Assembly: GCA_030655515.1 (NCBI GenBank)
Contig: JAURVI010000033.1
Coordinates: 1 to 63,371 of the forward strand
Direction of reading: 5' to 3'
DNA: 63,371 bases
Source: Polaromonas sp.
GTDB lineage: Bacteria > Pseudomonadota > Gammaproteobacteria > Burkholderiales > Burkholderiaceae_C
Part shown: in pieces, positions 29,184 to 37,860 of the stretch
How the letters are laid out: each line of letters begins with the position of its first letter
How positions within the stretch are numbered: position 1 is the stretch's first letter
Program-made: the position numbers and the translations under genes
Notes under the pieces: generated by a model
The model's database searches: none
Seen by the model: the letters and a program-made list of their open reading frames with translations, nothing else
Told to the model about the DNA's origin: nothing

Positions 29184-29848
29184 CTCCGGAAGAATACGAC
29201 ACGTGGTACGACAGCCCGCGCGGACGCTGGATCGGCGATGTTGAATTCGAGCTTTTATGCCGCCATCTCACTACGACGCCCGGCAAAAGCCTGCTCGACG
29301 TGGGTTGCGGTACCGGTTGGTTCACCCGTCGCCTTGCCGTCGCAGGCCTTGACGTGACCGGACTGGACATCGATGCCGACGCGCTCGATTTCGCCCGCCA
29401 GCGGTCGGACCATGATATATCCTACGTGGAAGGGGACGCTTGCCACCTGCCTTTCCCTGACCAAGCCTTCGATCAAGTCGTCTCGATGACGGCACTGTGC
29501 TTCGTGGACGACTGGCCTCGCGCGATGGCGGAGATCGTGCGAGTCGCGCGGCGTCGCTTCGTGCTTGGACTGCTCAATCGGCACAGCCTGCTGTGGCGTG
29601 ACAAGGGCCGAAGTGGCGGCAAGGGCGCGTACCAGGGCGCGCATTGGCACACTCGCAGAGAGCTTGTCGAGGTCCTGAAGGAACTGCCGGTTGAACACAT
29701 CCATTTCGGCTCCGCGATATTCCTTCCGTCGGGGACGGCCTTCGGGCGGGTCGTGGAACACGCCCTCCCGAAGAGTCTCCCCTGGGGTGCGTTCCTGATC
29801 GTCAGTGGCGATGTCGCAAACGGGCGGCCTGGTCGTCACAGTCTCTGA
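29180..29848 (+). CDS. Class I SAM-dependent methyltransferase
   Basis: 222 residues from a GTG start that overlaps the preceding stop. Motif I is SLLDVGCGTGWFTRRLA, followed by LDIDADALDFAR and a type 11 methyltransferase core. It is the last gene of the ArsR-rhodanese operon, so a small thiol, sulfide, or metalloid substrate is a reasonable guess, but nothing in the sequence fixes it. An upstream in-frame ATG at 29033 would run through the decayed desulfurase and is not preferred. Confidence 0.8.
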   Translation: MTPEEYDTWYDSPRGRWIGDVEFELLCRHLTTTPGKSLLDVGCGTGWFTRRLAVAGLDVTGLDIDADALDFARQRSDHDISYVEGDACHLPFPDQAFDQVVSMTALCFVDDWPRAMAEIVRVARRRFVLGLLNRHSLLWRDKGRSGGKGAYQGAHWHTRRELVEVLKELPVEHIHFGSAIFLPSGTAFGRVVEHALPKSLPWGAFLIVSGDVANGRPGRHSL

Positions 29849-29887
29849 GCGAACCGGTTCCGCTGCGGCCCCGGCGACAATAGCCTC

Positions 29888-30673
29888 ATGGTCACCATGC
29901 AACTTCAAGAAATTCTTTTTTCCCAGGGATTCGGCACGCGGCGCGTTTGTGCCGGGCTGATCCAACAGGGTTTTGTCGCTGTGGCTGGCGTCCCTTGTGC
30001 GGAGCCAGCCATGGAATTCATGGCGGATGACCTGCACTTCACGGTGCAGGGCGTGGACTGGGCGTACCACGAAAAAGCCTATTTGATGCTGCACAAGCCG
30101 GCTGGCTACGAATGTTCGCAAAAGCCCAGCACCTACCCCAGCATCTATACCTTGTTGCCGGCACCGATTCGTCAGCGCGGCGGTGGTGCGGCGGCCGGCG
30201 TACAGGCGGTGGGCCGGCTGGACCAGGACACGACCGGTTTGCTGCTGCTGTCGGATGACGGCAAGTTCATTCACCGAATGAGTTCGCCCAGACACCATGT
30301 GCCCAAGGTCTATGAGGTGACGGCCAAACACCCGGTGGACGACAAGCAGATTCAGAAACTGCTGGCCGGCGTGGTGCTCGACGACGGCCCCAGGCCGGTG
30401 CGGGCCGCGGCCTGCGAAAAAACCGGCGAGCTGCAGTTGAGACTGACCTTGGCCGAAGGCAAATACCACCAGGTCAAACGCATGATTGCCGCCGTGGGCA
30501 ACCGGGTGGAAGAGGTTGGAGGCCTGCACCGCTCATGCATCGGTTCGCTGGCGCTGCCGGCTGATCTGAAACCCGGGGCGTGGCGCTGGCTGACCGCGCA
30601 GGACTTGGCCGACAGCGCGGACGCGACTTCCCAGGTCTTCGTACAGCAAAATAAGGGGCACCCGCCCCGATGA
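29888..30673 (+). CDS. rsuA: 16S rRNA pseudouridine synthase RsuA-type
   Basis: 261 residues: an S4-like N-terminal RNA-binding part (LQEILFSQGFGTRRVCAGLI) and a RsuA-type synthase domain with the catalytic aspartate in GRLDQDTTGLLLLSDDG and the GKYHQVKRM motif. RsuA makes pseudouridine 516 of 16S rRNA. Starts at 29888 and 29897 are both possible. The C terminus has a short extra tail. Confidence 0.9.
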   Translation: MVTMQLQEILFSQGFGTRRVCAGLIQQGFVAVAGVPCAEPAMEFMADDLHFTVQGVDWAYHEKAYLMLHKPAGYECSQKPSTYPSIYTLLPAPIRQRGGGAAAGVQAVGRLDQDTTGLLLLSDDGKFIHRMSSPRHHVPKVYEVTAKHPVDDKQIQKLLAGVVLDDGPRPVRAAACEKTGELQLRLTLAEGKYHQVKRMIAAVGNRVEEVGGLHRSCIGSLALPADLKPGAWRWLTAQDLADSADATSQVFVQQNKGHPPR

Positions 30674-30839
30674 ACCGGCAATGCGCCGCCGCACTTCGAG
30701 ACGTGTGCCGTTGATCTCTGCGACATTCATCGCATCATGGTCAAGGAAGTCAGCGAGTACGCGACCTGGCGCGTTGATCAAGCGTTGATCAAAACTCGTG
30801 GCCGCTACACTTGCCGGCTGCCTCGAAGAAAGTAGTTTT

Positions 30840-31832
30840 GTGAATTTATCCCTTCGTTTGGTTGCCGCCGCCCTGTGTTGCTGTCTGGGTGGGGCCGTCC
30901 TGCCAGCCCTGGCCCAGACTGCGCCACTGTTTGTGCTCAATTCGCTCGATGCCACCATCAGCGTGATCAACCCGGTTTCCTGGCTTGAGACCCGACGCAT
31001 TGCCACCGGCAAGGAGCCGCACCATCTCTACCTCACGCCCGACGAAAAATCGGTGATCGTGGCCAATGCGCTGTCCGATACCCTGACCTTCATCGACCCC
31101 AAGACCGCGGAATTGCAGCGCGTGGTGCGCGGCATCATGGACCCCTACCAGTTGCGCTTCTCGCCGGACATGAAATGGTTTGTCACGGCCGCCAACCGCC
31201 TGAACCACATCGACATCTATCGCTGGGACGGCACCGACGTCACGCTGGTCAAACGCGTGGCCACCGGCAAAACGCCCAGCCACTTGTGGATAGACAGCAA
31301 AAGCACCACGATTTATTCGACGATGCAGGACAGCAACGAACTGATCGCGCTGGACCTGCCGACCCAGACCGTCAAGTGGCGCACCAAAACCGGCTCGATG
31401 CCTGCCGACATATTTGGCAGCGCCGATGACACGCTGATGCTGGTCAGCCTGACCGGCGGAGACGCGGTCGAGGTGTACGACGTCGGCGGAGCAACAGGCA
31501 AGGAGCCGCAGCGCAGAAAAATCATCCAAACCGGTGCCGGTGCCCACGCCTTCCGCGCGCTGGGCGACGGGCGCCATGTGCTGGTCAGCAACCGGGTGGC
31601 CAACAGCATCAGCAAGATTGACCTGCAGACGCTGGCCGTGGTGGACAGCTACCCGGCGCCTGGCGGGCCGGACTGCATCGAGGTCTCGCGCGACGGCAAG
31701 CTGATTTACGTGGCCTCGCGCTGGGCCCGCAAGCTCACGGTGATCGACATGGCCAGCCGCAAGGTGGTGCGCCAGGTCAATGTCGGCAAGAGTCCTCATG
31801 GCGTCTGGACACTCAACCACGCCCCGCGTTAG
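30840..31832 (+). CDS. Exported YVTN/YncE-type beta-propeller protein
   Basis: About 330 residues. A signal peptide (LRLVAAALCCCLGGAVLPALA) follows a GTG start with AAGAAAG upstream. The mature part is made of repeats such as SVIVANALSDTLTFIDP and LIYVASRWARKLTVIDM, typical of seven-bladed YVTN propellers in the periplasm. The role of such proteins is mostly unknown; some sit beside PQQ or metal systems. It overlaps the next gene, so they are probably translated together. Confidence 0.8.
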   Translation: MNLSLRLVAAALCCCLGGAVLPALAQTAPLFVLNSLDATISVINPVSWLETRRIATGKEPHHLYLTPDEKSVIVANALSDTLTFIDPKTAELQRVVRGIMDPYQLRFSPDMKWFVTAANRLNHIDIYRWDGTDVTLVKRVATGKTPSHLWIDSKSTTIYSTMQDSNELIALDLPTQTVKWRTKTGSMPADIFGSADDTLMLVSLTGGDAVEVYDVGGATGKEPQRRKIIQTGAGAHAFRALGDGRHVLVSNRVANSISKIDLQTLAVVDSYPAPGGPDCIEVSRDGKLIYVASRWARKLTVIDMASRKVVRQVNVGKSPHGVWTLNHAPR

Positions 31833-32691
31833 CCTGACGCTGGCCTGGGCGCAAGCAGCTATTTGTTTGATAGCTGCTTGCGCTGTTTCTGTAAGCGCTA
31901 CCGGAACTTTTGATATTAAAAATTCGCATCAGGCCACGGCCTGCAAGCCGGTTTACCTGACGCTGGACACCGGTCACATGGCGGACGCACCGCTGATCGC
32001 CGAGGTGCTGAACAAACACCAGGTGAAAGCCACTTTTTTTGCGGCCAACGAGCCGACCCGGATCGGTGACGGCAGCCTGGGTGCGCATTGGGCTGCCTGG
32101 TGGAAAGCGCGCGCGGCCGAAGGGCATGCCTTCGCCTCGCATACTTACGACCATGCTTACTGGCGCGGCGATGCGCCCGCAGAACCTGGCTTGCCGCCCC
32201 GGTTCAAGATTCGCGCCTCAGCCGGCCCGGCGGAGGGCAGGGAAGTGATCTGGACCGCCCCGCAATACTGCGAAGAAATCGCCAAAGCCGGCACACGGCT
32301 GCAGGAGATCACCGGCCAGAAGCCGCTGCCGCTGTTCCGCGCGCCGGGTGGAAAAACATCGCCCAGATTGCTGGCCGCCGCCAAAGCCTGCGGTTACGAC
32401 CATGTGGGCTGGTCGCCCGCCGGTTTTTTGGGCGATGAACTGCCCAGCGACCGCTACCCGAATGACCTGCTCCTGAAAAAAGCGCTCAAGGACATCCGGT
32501 CGGGCGATATTTTGCTGGCCCACCTGGGCATCTGGTCGCGCCAGAACCCGTGGGCGCCTGCGGTGCTGGCGCCGCTGATTGTCGGGCTCAAGGCGCGCGG
32601 GTTCTGCTTTGAGACGCTACGGGAACACCCCCGGTACAAAGCCTGGATAGATGCACAAGCCCGCGCGATCCCGGCCAAGCCTGCAAAATAG
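31798..32691 (+). CDS. Polysaccharide deacetylase-family protein
   Basis: About 297 residues with a NodB-type core. Motif 1 reads LTLDTGH where the family has TFDDG, so the catalytic-base aspartate is kept but the metal-binding second aspartate is a threonine. Motif 2 SHTYDH and motif 3 RAPGGK are present. The N-terminal hydrophobic stretch AICLIAACAVSVSA, a likely signal sequence, is encoded by a 27-bp dispersed repeat (31848-31874) that also forms a 14-bp hairpin. Whether metal-dependent deacetylation remains is uncertain. The start is not certain. Confidence 0.75.
   Translation: MASGHSTTPRVSLTLAWAQAAICLIAACAVSVSATGTFDIKNSHQATACKPVYLTLDTGHMADAPLIAEVLNKHQVKATFFAANEPTRIGDGSLGAHWAAWWKARAAEGHAFASHTYDHAYWRGDAPAEPGLPPRFKIRASAGPAEGREVIWTAPQYCEEIAKAGTRLQEITGQKPLPLFRAPGGKTSPRLLAAAKACGYDHVGWSPAGFLGDELPSDRYPNDLLLKKALKDIRSGDILLAHLGIWSRQNPWAPAVLAPLIVGLKARGFCFETLREHPRYKAWIDAQARAIPAKPAK
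31848..31883. repeat. 27-bp dispersed repeat, copy 2, extended hairpin
   Basis: The 27-bp unit begins GGCGCAAGCAGCTAT. With the following bases it forms GCGCAAGCAGCTAT / ATAGCTGCTTGCGC, a perfect 14-bp stem with a TTGTTTG loop. It lies inside the signal-peptide coding region of the deacetylase gene. Confidence 0.8.
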
Positions 32692-32696
32692 GCGGC

Positions 32697-33653
32697 ATGG
32701 ACTGGTTGGGCAATCTTTTTTCGACGGTGCAGCAGTGGCTGTTTGAGGCGGCCGTGCAGCCCCTGATGTTTGCGCTGGGCTTGGGCAACCTGCTGGAAGA
32801 CGGCTATCAAGCCACAGCCTGGTTCATGGTGGGGCTGATCCAGATCATGATCCTGCTGGCCGTGATAGGCCCTTTGCAGCGCTGGCGTCCGGTCGAGCCG
32901 GTGACAGATCGCGCCACCATACGCACCGACATGCTCTACACCGTCATTCATCGGCTCGGGCTGTTTCGTGTCGCGCTGTTTTTCACGCTCACGCCCTGGT
33001 TCGACGAGGCTTTTGGCGCGCTGCGCACGGCCGGTTACGGAACCTTTCATCTGGACCAGTGGTGGCCCGGCGTTAGCGACAACGCGCTGGTCAGCTTGCT
33101 GATTTACCTTGTGGCGTTTGACTTCGCCGCCTACTGGATTCACCGCGGCCAGCACCAGTTTGGCTTCTGGTGGCGCCTGCATTCGCTGCACCATGCGCAG
33201 CGCCAGATGACGATGTGGAGCGACAACCGCAACCACCTGCTCGACGATATTTTGGTAGACAGCCTGATGGTCATCGTGGCGCACCTGATCGGCGTGGTGC
33301 CCGGCCAGTTCATTGCCATCGTGGCCCTGACCCAGCTCAGCGAAAGTTTTCAGCACGCCAATGTCCGGCTGTGGTTTGGCCGCTTCGGCGAGCGCCTGTG
33401 GGTCAGTCCGCGCTTTCACCGGCTGCACCACGGCATAGGCATCGGCCATGAGTCAGCCGGAAGAAATACCGTGGGCGGGCACAATTTCGGCGTGCTGCTA
33501 CCGTGGTGGGACATGCTGTTCGGCACCGCCAGCTTCGAGCCGCGCTACGACCCGACCGGCGTGCGCGACCAGCTTGAGCAGGGTCGCGACTACGGCCGCG
33601 GCTTCTGGTCCCAGCAGTGGCTTGGCGTGAAACGCCTGGCCGGCCGCGCCTGA
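32697..33653 (+). CDS. Sterol desaturase/fatty acid hydroxylase-family membrane protein
   Basis: 318 residues with several membrane helices and the di-iron histidine boxes HRGQH, HSLHH and HRLHH, plus a late HNFG. Members hydroxylate or desaturate lipids at the inner membrane. The bacterial substrate is not known. It starts five bases after the deacetylase stop on the same strand. Confidence 0.87.
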   Translation: MDWLGNLFSTVQQWLFEAAVQPLMFALGLGNLLEDGYQATAWFMVGLIQIMILLAVIGPLQRWRPVEPVTDRATIRTDMLYTVIHRLGLFRVALFFTLTPWFDEAFGALRTAGYGTFHLDQWWPGVSDNALVSLLIYLVAFDFAAYWIHRGQHQFGFWWRLHSLHHAQRQMTMWSDNRNHLLDDILVDSLMVIVAHLIGVVPGQFIAIVALTQLSESFQHANVRLWFGRFGERLWVSPRFHRLHHGIGIGHESAGRNTVGGHNFGVLLPWWDMLFGTASFEPRYDPTGVRDQLEQGRDYGRGFWSQQWLGVKRLAGRA

Positions 33654-33714
33654 AGCGTCGCTCCATGTGTCGCCGCCATCACCCCGGCCGGTCAATCGCG
33701 TTATCCTCCATGCC

Positions 33715-34641
33715 ATGAACAAGCTTCTGGACTCCTTCTGGCGCGCGGCGATCTACTGCCTGCACCCGCGGGTGATTGCCCTGTCGTTTTTGCCGCTGAT
33801 CATCATGGTGGCCGTCTCGCTGGGTTTGGGCTATTTTTTCTGGGAAGACGCGTTGGCCTCCGTGCGCACCGGCCTGGAGAGTTATGAGCTGCTGAGCGCC
33901 ATGGTGCGCTGGCTCGAAGGCTTGGGCCTGGGCAATCTGCGTGTGGTGCTGGCGCCGGCGCTGCTGCTTTTCCTGGCGATTCCGGCCATCGTCATCGTTG
34001 CGTTGCTGTTTGTCGCGCTGCTGATGACGCCGGCCATGGTGGCGCTGGTGGCCGAGCGGCGCTTTCCGCTGCTGGAGCGCAAGAAGGGCGGCTCCCTGCT
34101 GGCCGGCGCGCTCTGGTCGCTGGGTTCGACCTTGCTGGCCGTGATTGCGCTCATCGTGTCGATCCCGCTGTGGCTGATTCCGCCGCTGATCCTGATTTTG
34201 CCGCCGCTGATCTGGGGCTGGCTGACTTACCGCGTGATGTCTTACGACGCGCTGGTGGACCACGCTAGCGCCGAAGAAAGGCGCCAGCTCTTGCGCCAGC
34301 ACCGCGCCAGCCTGCTGGGTATCGGCGTGCTCAGCGGCTACCTCGGCACCGCCCCCAGCCTGCTCTGGGCTTCCGGCGCGATGTTTGTCGCGATGGCGCC
34401 CGTCCTGGTGCCGGTGGCGATCTGGATGTACACCCTGGTGTTTGCCTTTTCGTCGCTCTGGTTTGCACACTACACGCTTGCCGCGCTGGAGCAACTTCGC
34501 AAGCAAAACAATGCCCCGGCCAGCGAGCCGCTGGCGCAAGAAACTATCGAATCAACAGCAAATAAGACTCAGTCGGCACCGCTCTCCGGCGTCGCCGACG
34601 GGAACGCGCCGACGTTCGGCGCGCCCGGGCAACAGCCTTGA
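33715..34641 (+). CDS. EI24-domain membrane protein
   Basis: About 308 residues with four or more long hydrophobic segments (VIALSFLPLIIMVAVSLGLG near the start). It resembles the EI24/CysZ-like family, but no sulfate role is implied. The last 40 residues are polar, and part of this tail (QETIESTAN) is encoded by a diverged copy of the 27-bp dispersed repeat (34533-34559). Its stop overlaps a possible TTG start of the next gene. Confidence 0.75.
   Translation: MNKLLDSFWRAAIYCLHPRVIALSFLPLIIMVAVSLGLGYFFWEDALASVRTGLESYELLSAMVRWLEGLGLGNLRVVLAPALLLFLAIPAIVIVALLFVALLMTPAMVALVAERRFPLLERKKGGSLLAGALWSLGSTLLAVIALIVSIPLWLIPPLILILPPLIWGWLTYRVMSYDALVDHASAEERRQLLRQHRASLLGIGVLSGYLGTAPSLLWASGAMFVAMAPVLVPVAIWMYTLVFAFSSLWFAHYTLAALEQLRKQNNAPASEPLAQETIESTANKTQSAPLSGVADGNAPTFGAPGQQP
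34533..34559. repeat. 27-bp dispersed repeat, copy 3 (diverged)
   Basis: Begins GGCGCAAGAAACTATCGAA and ends ACAGC. It keeps the length and edges of the other four copies with several changes in the middle. It lies in the tail-coding part of the EI24 gene. Confidence 0.5.
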
Positions 34642-34664
34642 AACAGGTGGCAGATTTTTCACTT

Positions 34665-35513
34665 ATGTGTACCCGCTTCGGACTTGTCATCATCGGCGAC
34701 GAAATTCTCTCCGGCAAACGTGCCGACAAACATTTTCCCAAAGTCATTGAACTGCTGGCGGCGCGGGGGCTGCAACTCAGCTATGCGGATTACGTGGGTG
34801 ACGATCCCGTGCGCATCACCGCCACGCTGGCGCGCGCCTTCGCGGCGGCGCGCGGCAATGGTGACGGCGGGGGCGATGTGGTTTTTTCTTGCGGCGGCAT
34901 TGGCGCCACGCCGGACGACCACACGCGCCAATGCGCCGCCAAGGCGCTGGGTGTGGCGCTGGCGCTGCATCCTGAAGCCGAAGGCCTGATCCGGCAGCGC
35001 ATGCAGGCGCTGGCCAAAGAGCAGGGTGAGCCCTACGAGCCGGGCCGGCACGACAACATCCATCGCCTGAATATGGGCATGTTTCCGGCGGGCGCTACGA
35101 TCATTCCCAACCCGTACAACAAGATTCCCGGCTTCAGTTGCCGTCCTGCGGGCGCCACAGGGCCGGGGGCCGTGCATTTTGTACCCGGTTTCCCGGTCAT
35201 GGCCTGGCCCATGATCGAGTGGCTGCTGGACACCCGCTATGCCGATCTGCATCGGCAATCGGCCTACACTGAAAAATCGGTGATTGTGATGGGCTCCACG
35301 GAGGCGGCCCTGACGCCGCTGATGCTGGCCATTGAAACCGACCATCGCGGGGTCAAGGTCTTCAGTCTGCCCAGCGTGGATCACCCTGACTATGGCCGGC
35401 ATATCGAACTTGGCGTCAAAGGCTCTCCGGAAGCGGTCAATGCGGCCTACCCGGCTTTGTTGACAGGCTTGCACATTTTTGATGCCAAACTAGGCCCCGA
35501 ATTGGTGCGGTAA
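34665..35513 (+). CDS. CinA-like molybdopterin-binding (MoCF) domain protein
   Basis: About 282 residues. The MoaB/Mog-type fold is marked by FGLVIIGDEILSGKRADKHF and FSCGGIGATPDDHTRQ. It corresponds to the competence/damage-inducible protein A family without the C-terminal deamidase domain of full CinA. A catalytic role is not established for this form. ATG at 34665 is preferred, although a TTG at 34638 overlaps the previous stop. Confidence 0.82.
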   Translation: MCTRFGLVIIGDEILSGKRADKHFPKVIELLAARGLQLSYADYVGDDPVRITATLARAFAAARGNGDGGGDVVFSCGGIGATPDDHTRQCAAKALGVALALHPEAEGLIRQRMQALAKEQGEPYEPGRHDNIHRLNMGMFPAGATIIPNPYNKIPGFSCRPAGATGPGAVHFVPGFPVMAWPMIEWLLDTRYADLHRQSAYTEKSVIVMGSTEAALTPLMLAIETDHRGVKVFSLPSVDHPDYGRHIELGVKGSPEAVNAAYPALLTGLHIFDAKLGPELVR

Positions 35514-35518
35514 TTTTT

Positions 35519-35680
35519 GCACCAAATAGGCGCAATTTATTTAGCACCAACATGGGGCGGTCGAAATAGGATAATTTTTCCGGCTTTGCAAGCGGGTCGC
35601 CGCGGATTCAAGGCCAAGTTGGCGGCACAATCACAGACTTGGCAAAAAAACGCAGCCATCGGGTTTGGCATAAAAAGTGC
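35519..35680 (+). promoter_or_regulatory. NtrC sites and sigma-54 promoter of glnA
   Basis: TGCACC-AAATA-GGCGCA at 35519-35535 matches the NtrC consensus TGCACY-N5-GGTGCA with one change, and AGCACC-AACAT-GGGGCG at 35544-35560 is a weaker second site. A sigma-54 element TTGGCATAAAAAGTGC has GG at 35667 and GC at 35679 with the required ten bases between. The sites lie about 110-150 bases upstream of it, a normal enhancer distance. Confidence 0.8.
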
Positions 35681-35732
35681 GTTTGCAGACCTGAAAATAT
35701 TTTCAACCACTATCCAGCAACAGGAGATTCTG

Positions 35733-37148
35733 ATGGCAAAGACCGTCGCAGACGTCATGAAAATGGTCAAGGAAAACGAAGTCAAGTTTGTTGACTTCCG
35801 TTTCACCGACACCCGGGGCAAGGAGCAGCACGTCACTGTTCCAGTGTCCCATTTTGACGAAGACAAATTCACTTCGGGCCACGCGTTCGACGGCTCGTCC
35901 ATTGCCGGCTGGAAGGGGATTGAAGCTTCCGACATGCAACTGATGCCTGACCCCAAGACGGCCAACATCGACCCTTTCTTCGAAGAGACCACCCTCTTCA
36001 TGAGCTGTGATGTGCTCGAACCCAGCGACGGCAAGGCCTATGACCGCGACCCGCGTTCCATCGCGCAGCGCGCCGAGGCTTACCTCAAGGCCTCCGGCCT
36101 GGGCGACACCGCCTTCTTTGGGCCCGAGCCTGAATTCTTCATTTTTGACGACGTGCGCTGGAACACCGACATGTCGGGCACCTTCTTCAAGATCGACGAG
36201 TACGAAGCCCCCTGGAATTCGGGCAACAAGCTCGAAGGCGGCAACCGCGGTCACCGGCCCACTGTCAAGGGCGGCTATTTCCCCGTGCCGCCGGTCGACA
36301 GCACGCAGGACATGCGCGCCGAGATGGCCCTGATCCTCGAATCGCTGGGCATTCCGGTCGAAGTGTTCCACCACGAAGTGGCGGGCGCCGGCCAGAACGA
36401 AATCGGCACCAAATTCAGCACGCTGGTGCAGCGCGCCGACTGGACCCAGGTACTGAAATACGTGGTGCATAACGTGGCCAATGCCTACGGCAAAACCGCC
36501 ACCTTCATGCCCAAGCCCATCGTGGGCGACAATGGTTCCGGCATGCACGTTCACCAGTCCATCTGGAAAGACGGCAAAAACCTGTTTGCCGGCGACGGCT
36601 ATGCCGGCCTGTCTGATTTCGCCCTGTACTACATCGGCGGCATCATCAAACACGCCAGAGCGCTCAACGCCATCACCAACCCCGGCACCAACAGCTACAA
36701 GCGCCTGGTGCCTGGCTACGAAGCGCCGGTCAAGCTGGCTTACTCGGCCAAAAACCGCTCGGCTTCGATCCGCATTCCTTATGTGGCCAACCCCAAGGGC
36801 CGCCGCATCGAGGCGCGTTTCCCCGACCCCCTGATGAACCCCTACCTCGGTTTTTCGGCCCTGATGATGGCCGGTCTCGATGGCGTGGAAAACAAGATCC
36901 ATCCCGGCGAAGCCGCGACCAAGGACCTGTACCATCTGCCGCCCGAGGAAGATGCGAAAGTGCCAACCGTGTGCCACAGCCTCGACCAGGCGCTGGACTG
37001 CCTCGACGTGGGCCGCAGCTTCCTGACCAAAGGCGGCGTGTTCACGGACAGCATGATTGACGCTTATATCGAACTGAAAATGGGTGAAGTCACGCGCTTG
37101 CGCCAGGCTACGCATCCGATCGAGTTCGACATGTACTACTCGCTGTAA
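35733..37148 (+). CDS. glnA: Glutamine synthetase type I
   Basis: 471 residues, the exact usual length. The start [19 protein letters not shown] follows AGGAGA. Substrate and metal motifs include [12 protein letters not shown], the ATP-binding [16 protein letters not shown] and [10 protein letters not shown]. The adenylylation loop [10 protein letters not shown] is kept, so activity should be controlled by GlnE. It makes glutamine from glutamate and ammonia. The upstream sigma-54 promoter, NtrC sites and downstream ntrBC place it in a classical nitrogen-control block. Confidence 0.98.
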   Translation: MAKTVADVMKMVKENEVKFVDFRFTDTRGKEQHVTVPVSHFDEDKFTSGHAFDGSSIAGWKGIEASDMQLMPDPKTANIDPFFEETTLFMSCDVLEPSDGKAYDRDPRSIAQRAEAYLKASGLGDTAFFGPEPEFFIFDDVRWNTDMSGTFFKIDEYEAPWNSGNKLEGGNRGHRPTVKGGYFPVPPVDSTQDMRAEMALILESLGIPVEVFHHEVAGAGQNEIGTKFSTLVQRADWTQVLKYVVHNVANAYGKTATFMPKPIVGDNGSGMHVHQSIWKDGKNLFAGDGYAGLSDFALYYIGGIIKHARALNAITNPGTNSYKRLVPGYEAPVKLAYSAKNRSASIRIPYVANPKGRRIEARFPDPLMNPYLGFSALMMAGLDGVENKIHPGEAATKDLYHLPPEEDAKVPTVCHSLDQALDCLDVGRSFLTKGGVFTDSMIDAYIELKMGEVTRLRQATHPIEFDMYYSL

Positions 37149-37166
37149 TTTTTTACAGTCTGTGGT

Positions 37167-37197
37167 AAAAAAAGGACGGCTTTCGCCGTCCTTTTTT
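37167..37197 (+). terminator. Rho-independent terminator after glnA
   Basis: AAAGGACGGC and GCCGTCCTTT pair around TTTC, flanked by A and T runs. It separates glnA from the following genes, so ntrBC expression from the glnA promoter would need read-through or its own promoter. Confidence 0.9.
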
Positions 37198-37296
37198 AGG
37201 GTGCAGCAGGGTTATGTGCCGCCAGATTTTGCTTTTTGACCTCTTTGCAGGATACTGGCTGACCATCCATGCCTTAACAGGCGCTTGGGGTTACGC

Positions 37297-37815
37297 ATGA
37301 AACCTACAGTACTTCTTTCAATTTCGGTTGTTCTTCTTGTCGGCAGTTTCTCAAGCGCTTTTGCGCAGGAGCGGATTTACCGTTGCAGCGGTAAAAGTGG
37401 CACGACGCCTGAATACATCAACAACGCCAGAGATGCGCAAGCACGTGGCTGCAAACAGATTGAAGGCGGCAACGTGACCGTCGTTCAGATCGCGCCGTTG
37501 AGCCGGTCTGCCGTGCGTGTCGCCGCGGCGGCGCAGGCAGCGCCGCGTGCGGACAACGGCGAGCAACGTGCCCGCGACAGCGATGCGCGGGCCATTCTGG
37601 AGGCCGAGCTTAAAAAGGCCGAGCTCAAGCTGGCCGAGCAGCAAAAAGAGTTCAACAACGGCGAGCCGGAAAAGCAGGGCATTGAGGGGCGCAACCACCA
37701 GCGCTACCTTGATCGTGTCGCTGAACTCAAGGAAAGCATTGCGCGCAACGAAAGCGATATTGCCGGTCTGAAGCGGGAAATTTCCCGTTTGCCGGGAAAC
37801 ATCGCGCGCCAGTAA
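37297..37815 (+). CDS. Exported coiled-coil protein, DUF4124-like
   Basis: 172 residues with a signal peptide (MKPTVLLSISVVLLVGSFSS, then AFA). The mature N terminus ERIYRCSGKSGTTPEYINN resembles the short DUF4124 domain. A coiled coil rich in Lys/Glu runs from about 95 to the end. Function unknown. It lies between glnA and ntrB, an extra gene inside the usual glnA-ntrB-ntrC order. Confidence 0.7.
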   Translation: MKPTVLLSISVVLLVGSFSSAFAQERIYRCSGKSGTTPEYINNARDAQARGCKQIEGGNVTVVQIAPLSRSAVRVAAAAQAAPRADNGEQRARDSDARAILEAELKKAELKLAEQQKEFNNGEPEKQGIEGRNHQRYLDRVAELKESIARNESDIAGLKREISRLPGNIARQ

Positions 37816-37860
37816 GGCCGCTTTGCCTGACTCGCGGCATTCTGCGTCAAAATAGATCGC

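Noticed and set aside
30674..30839. Minus-strand frame between rsuA and the beta-propeller
   Set aside because: About 45 codons look protein-like but have no start or homology I can name; probably the remains of a deleted gene.
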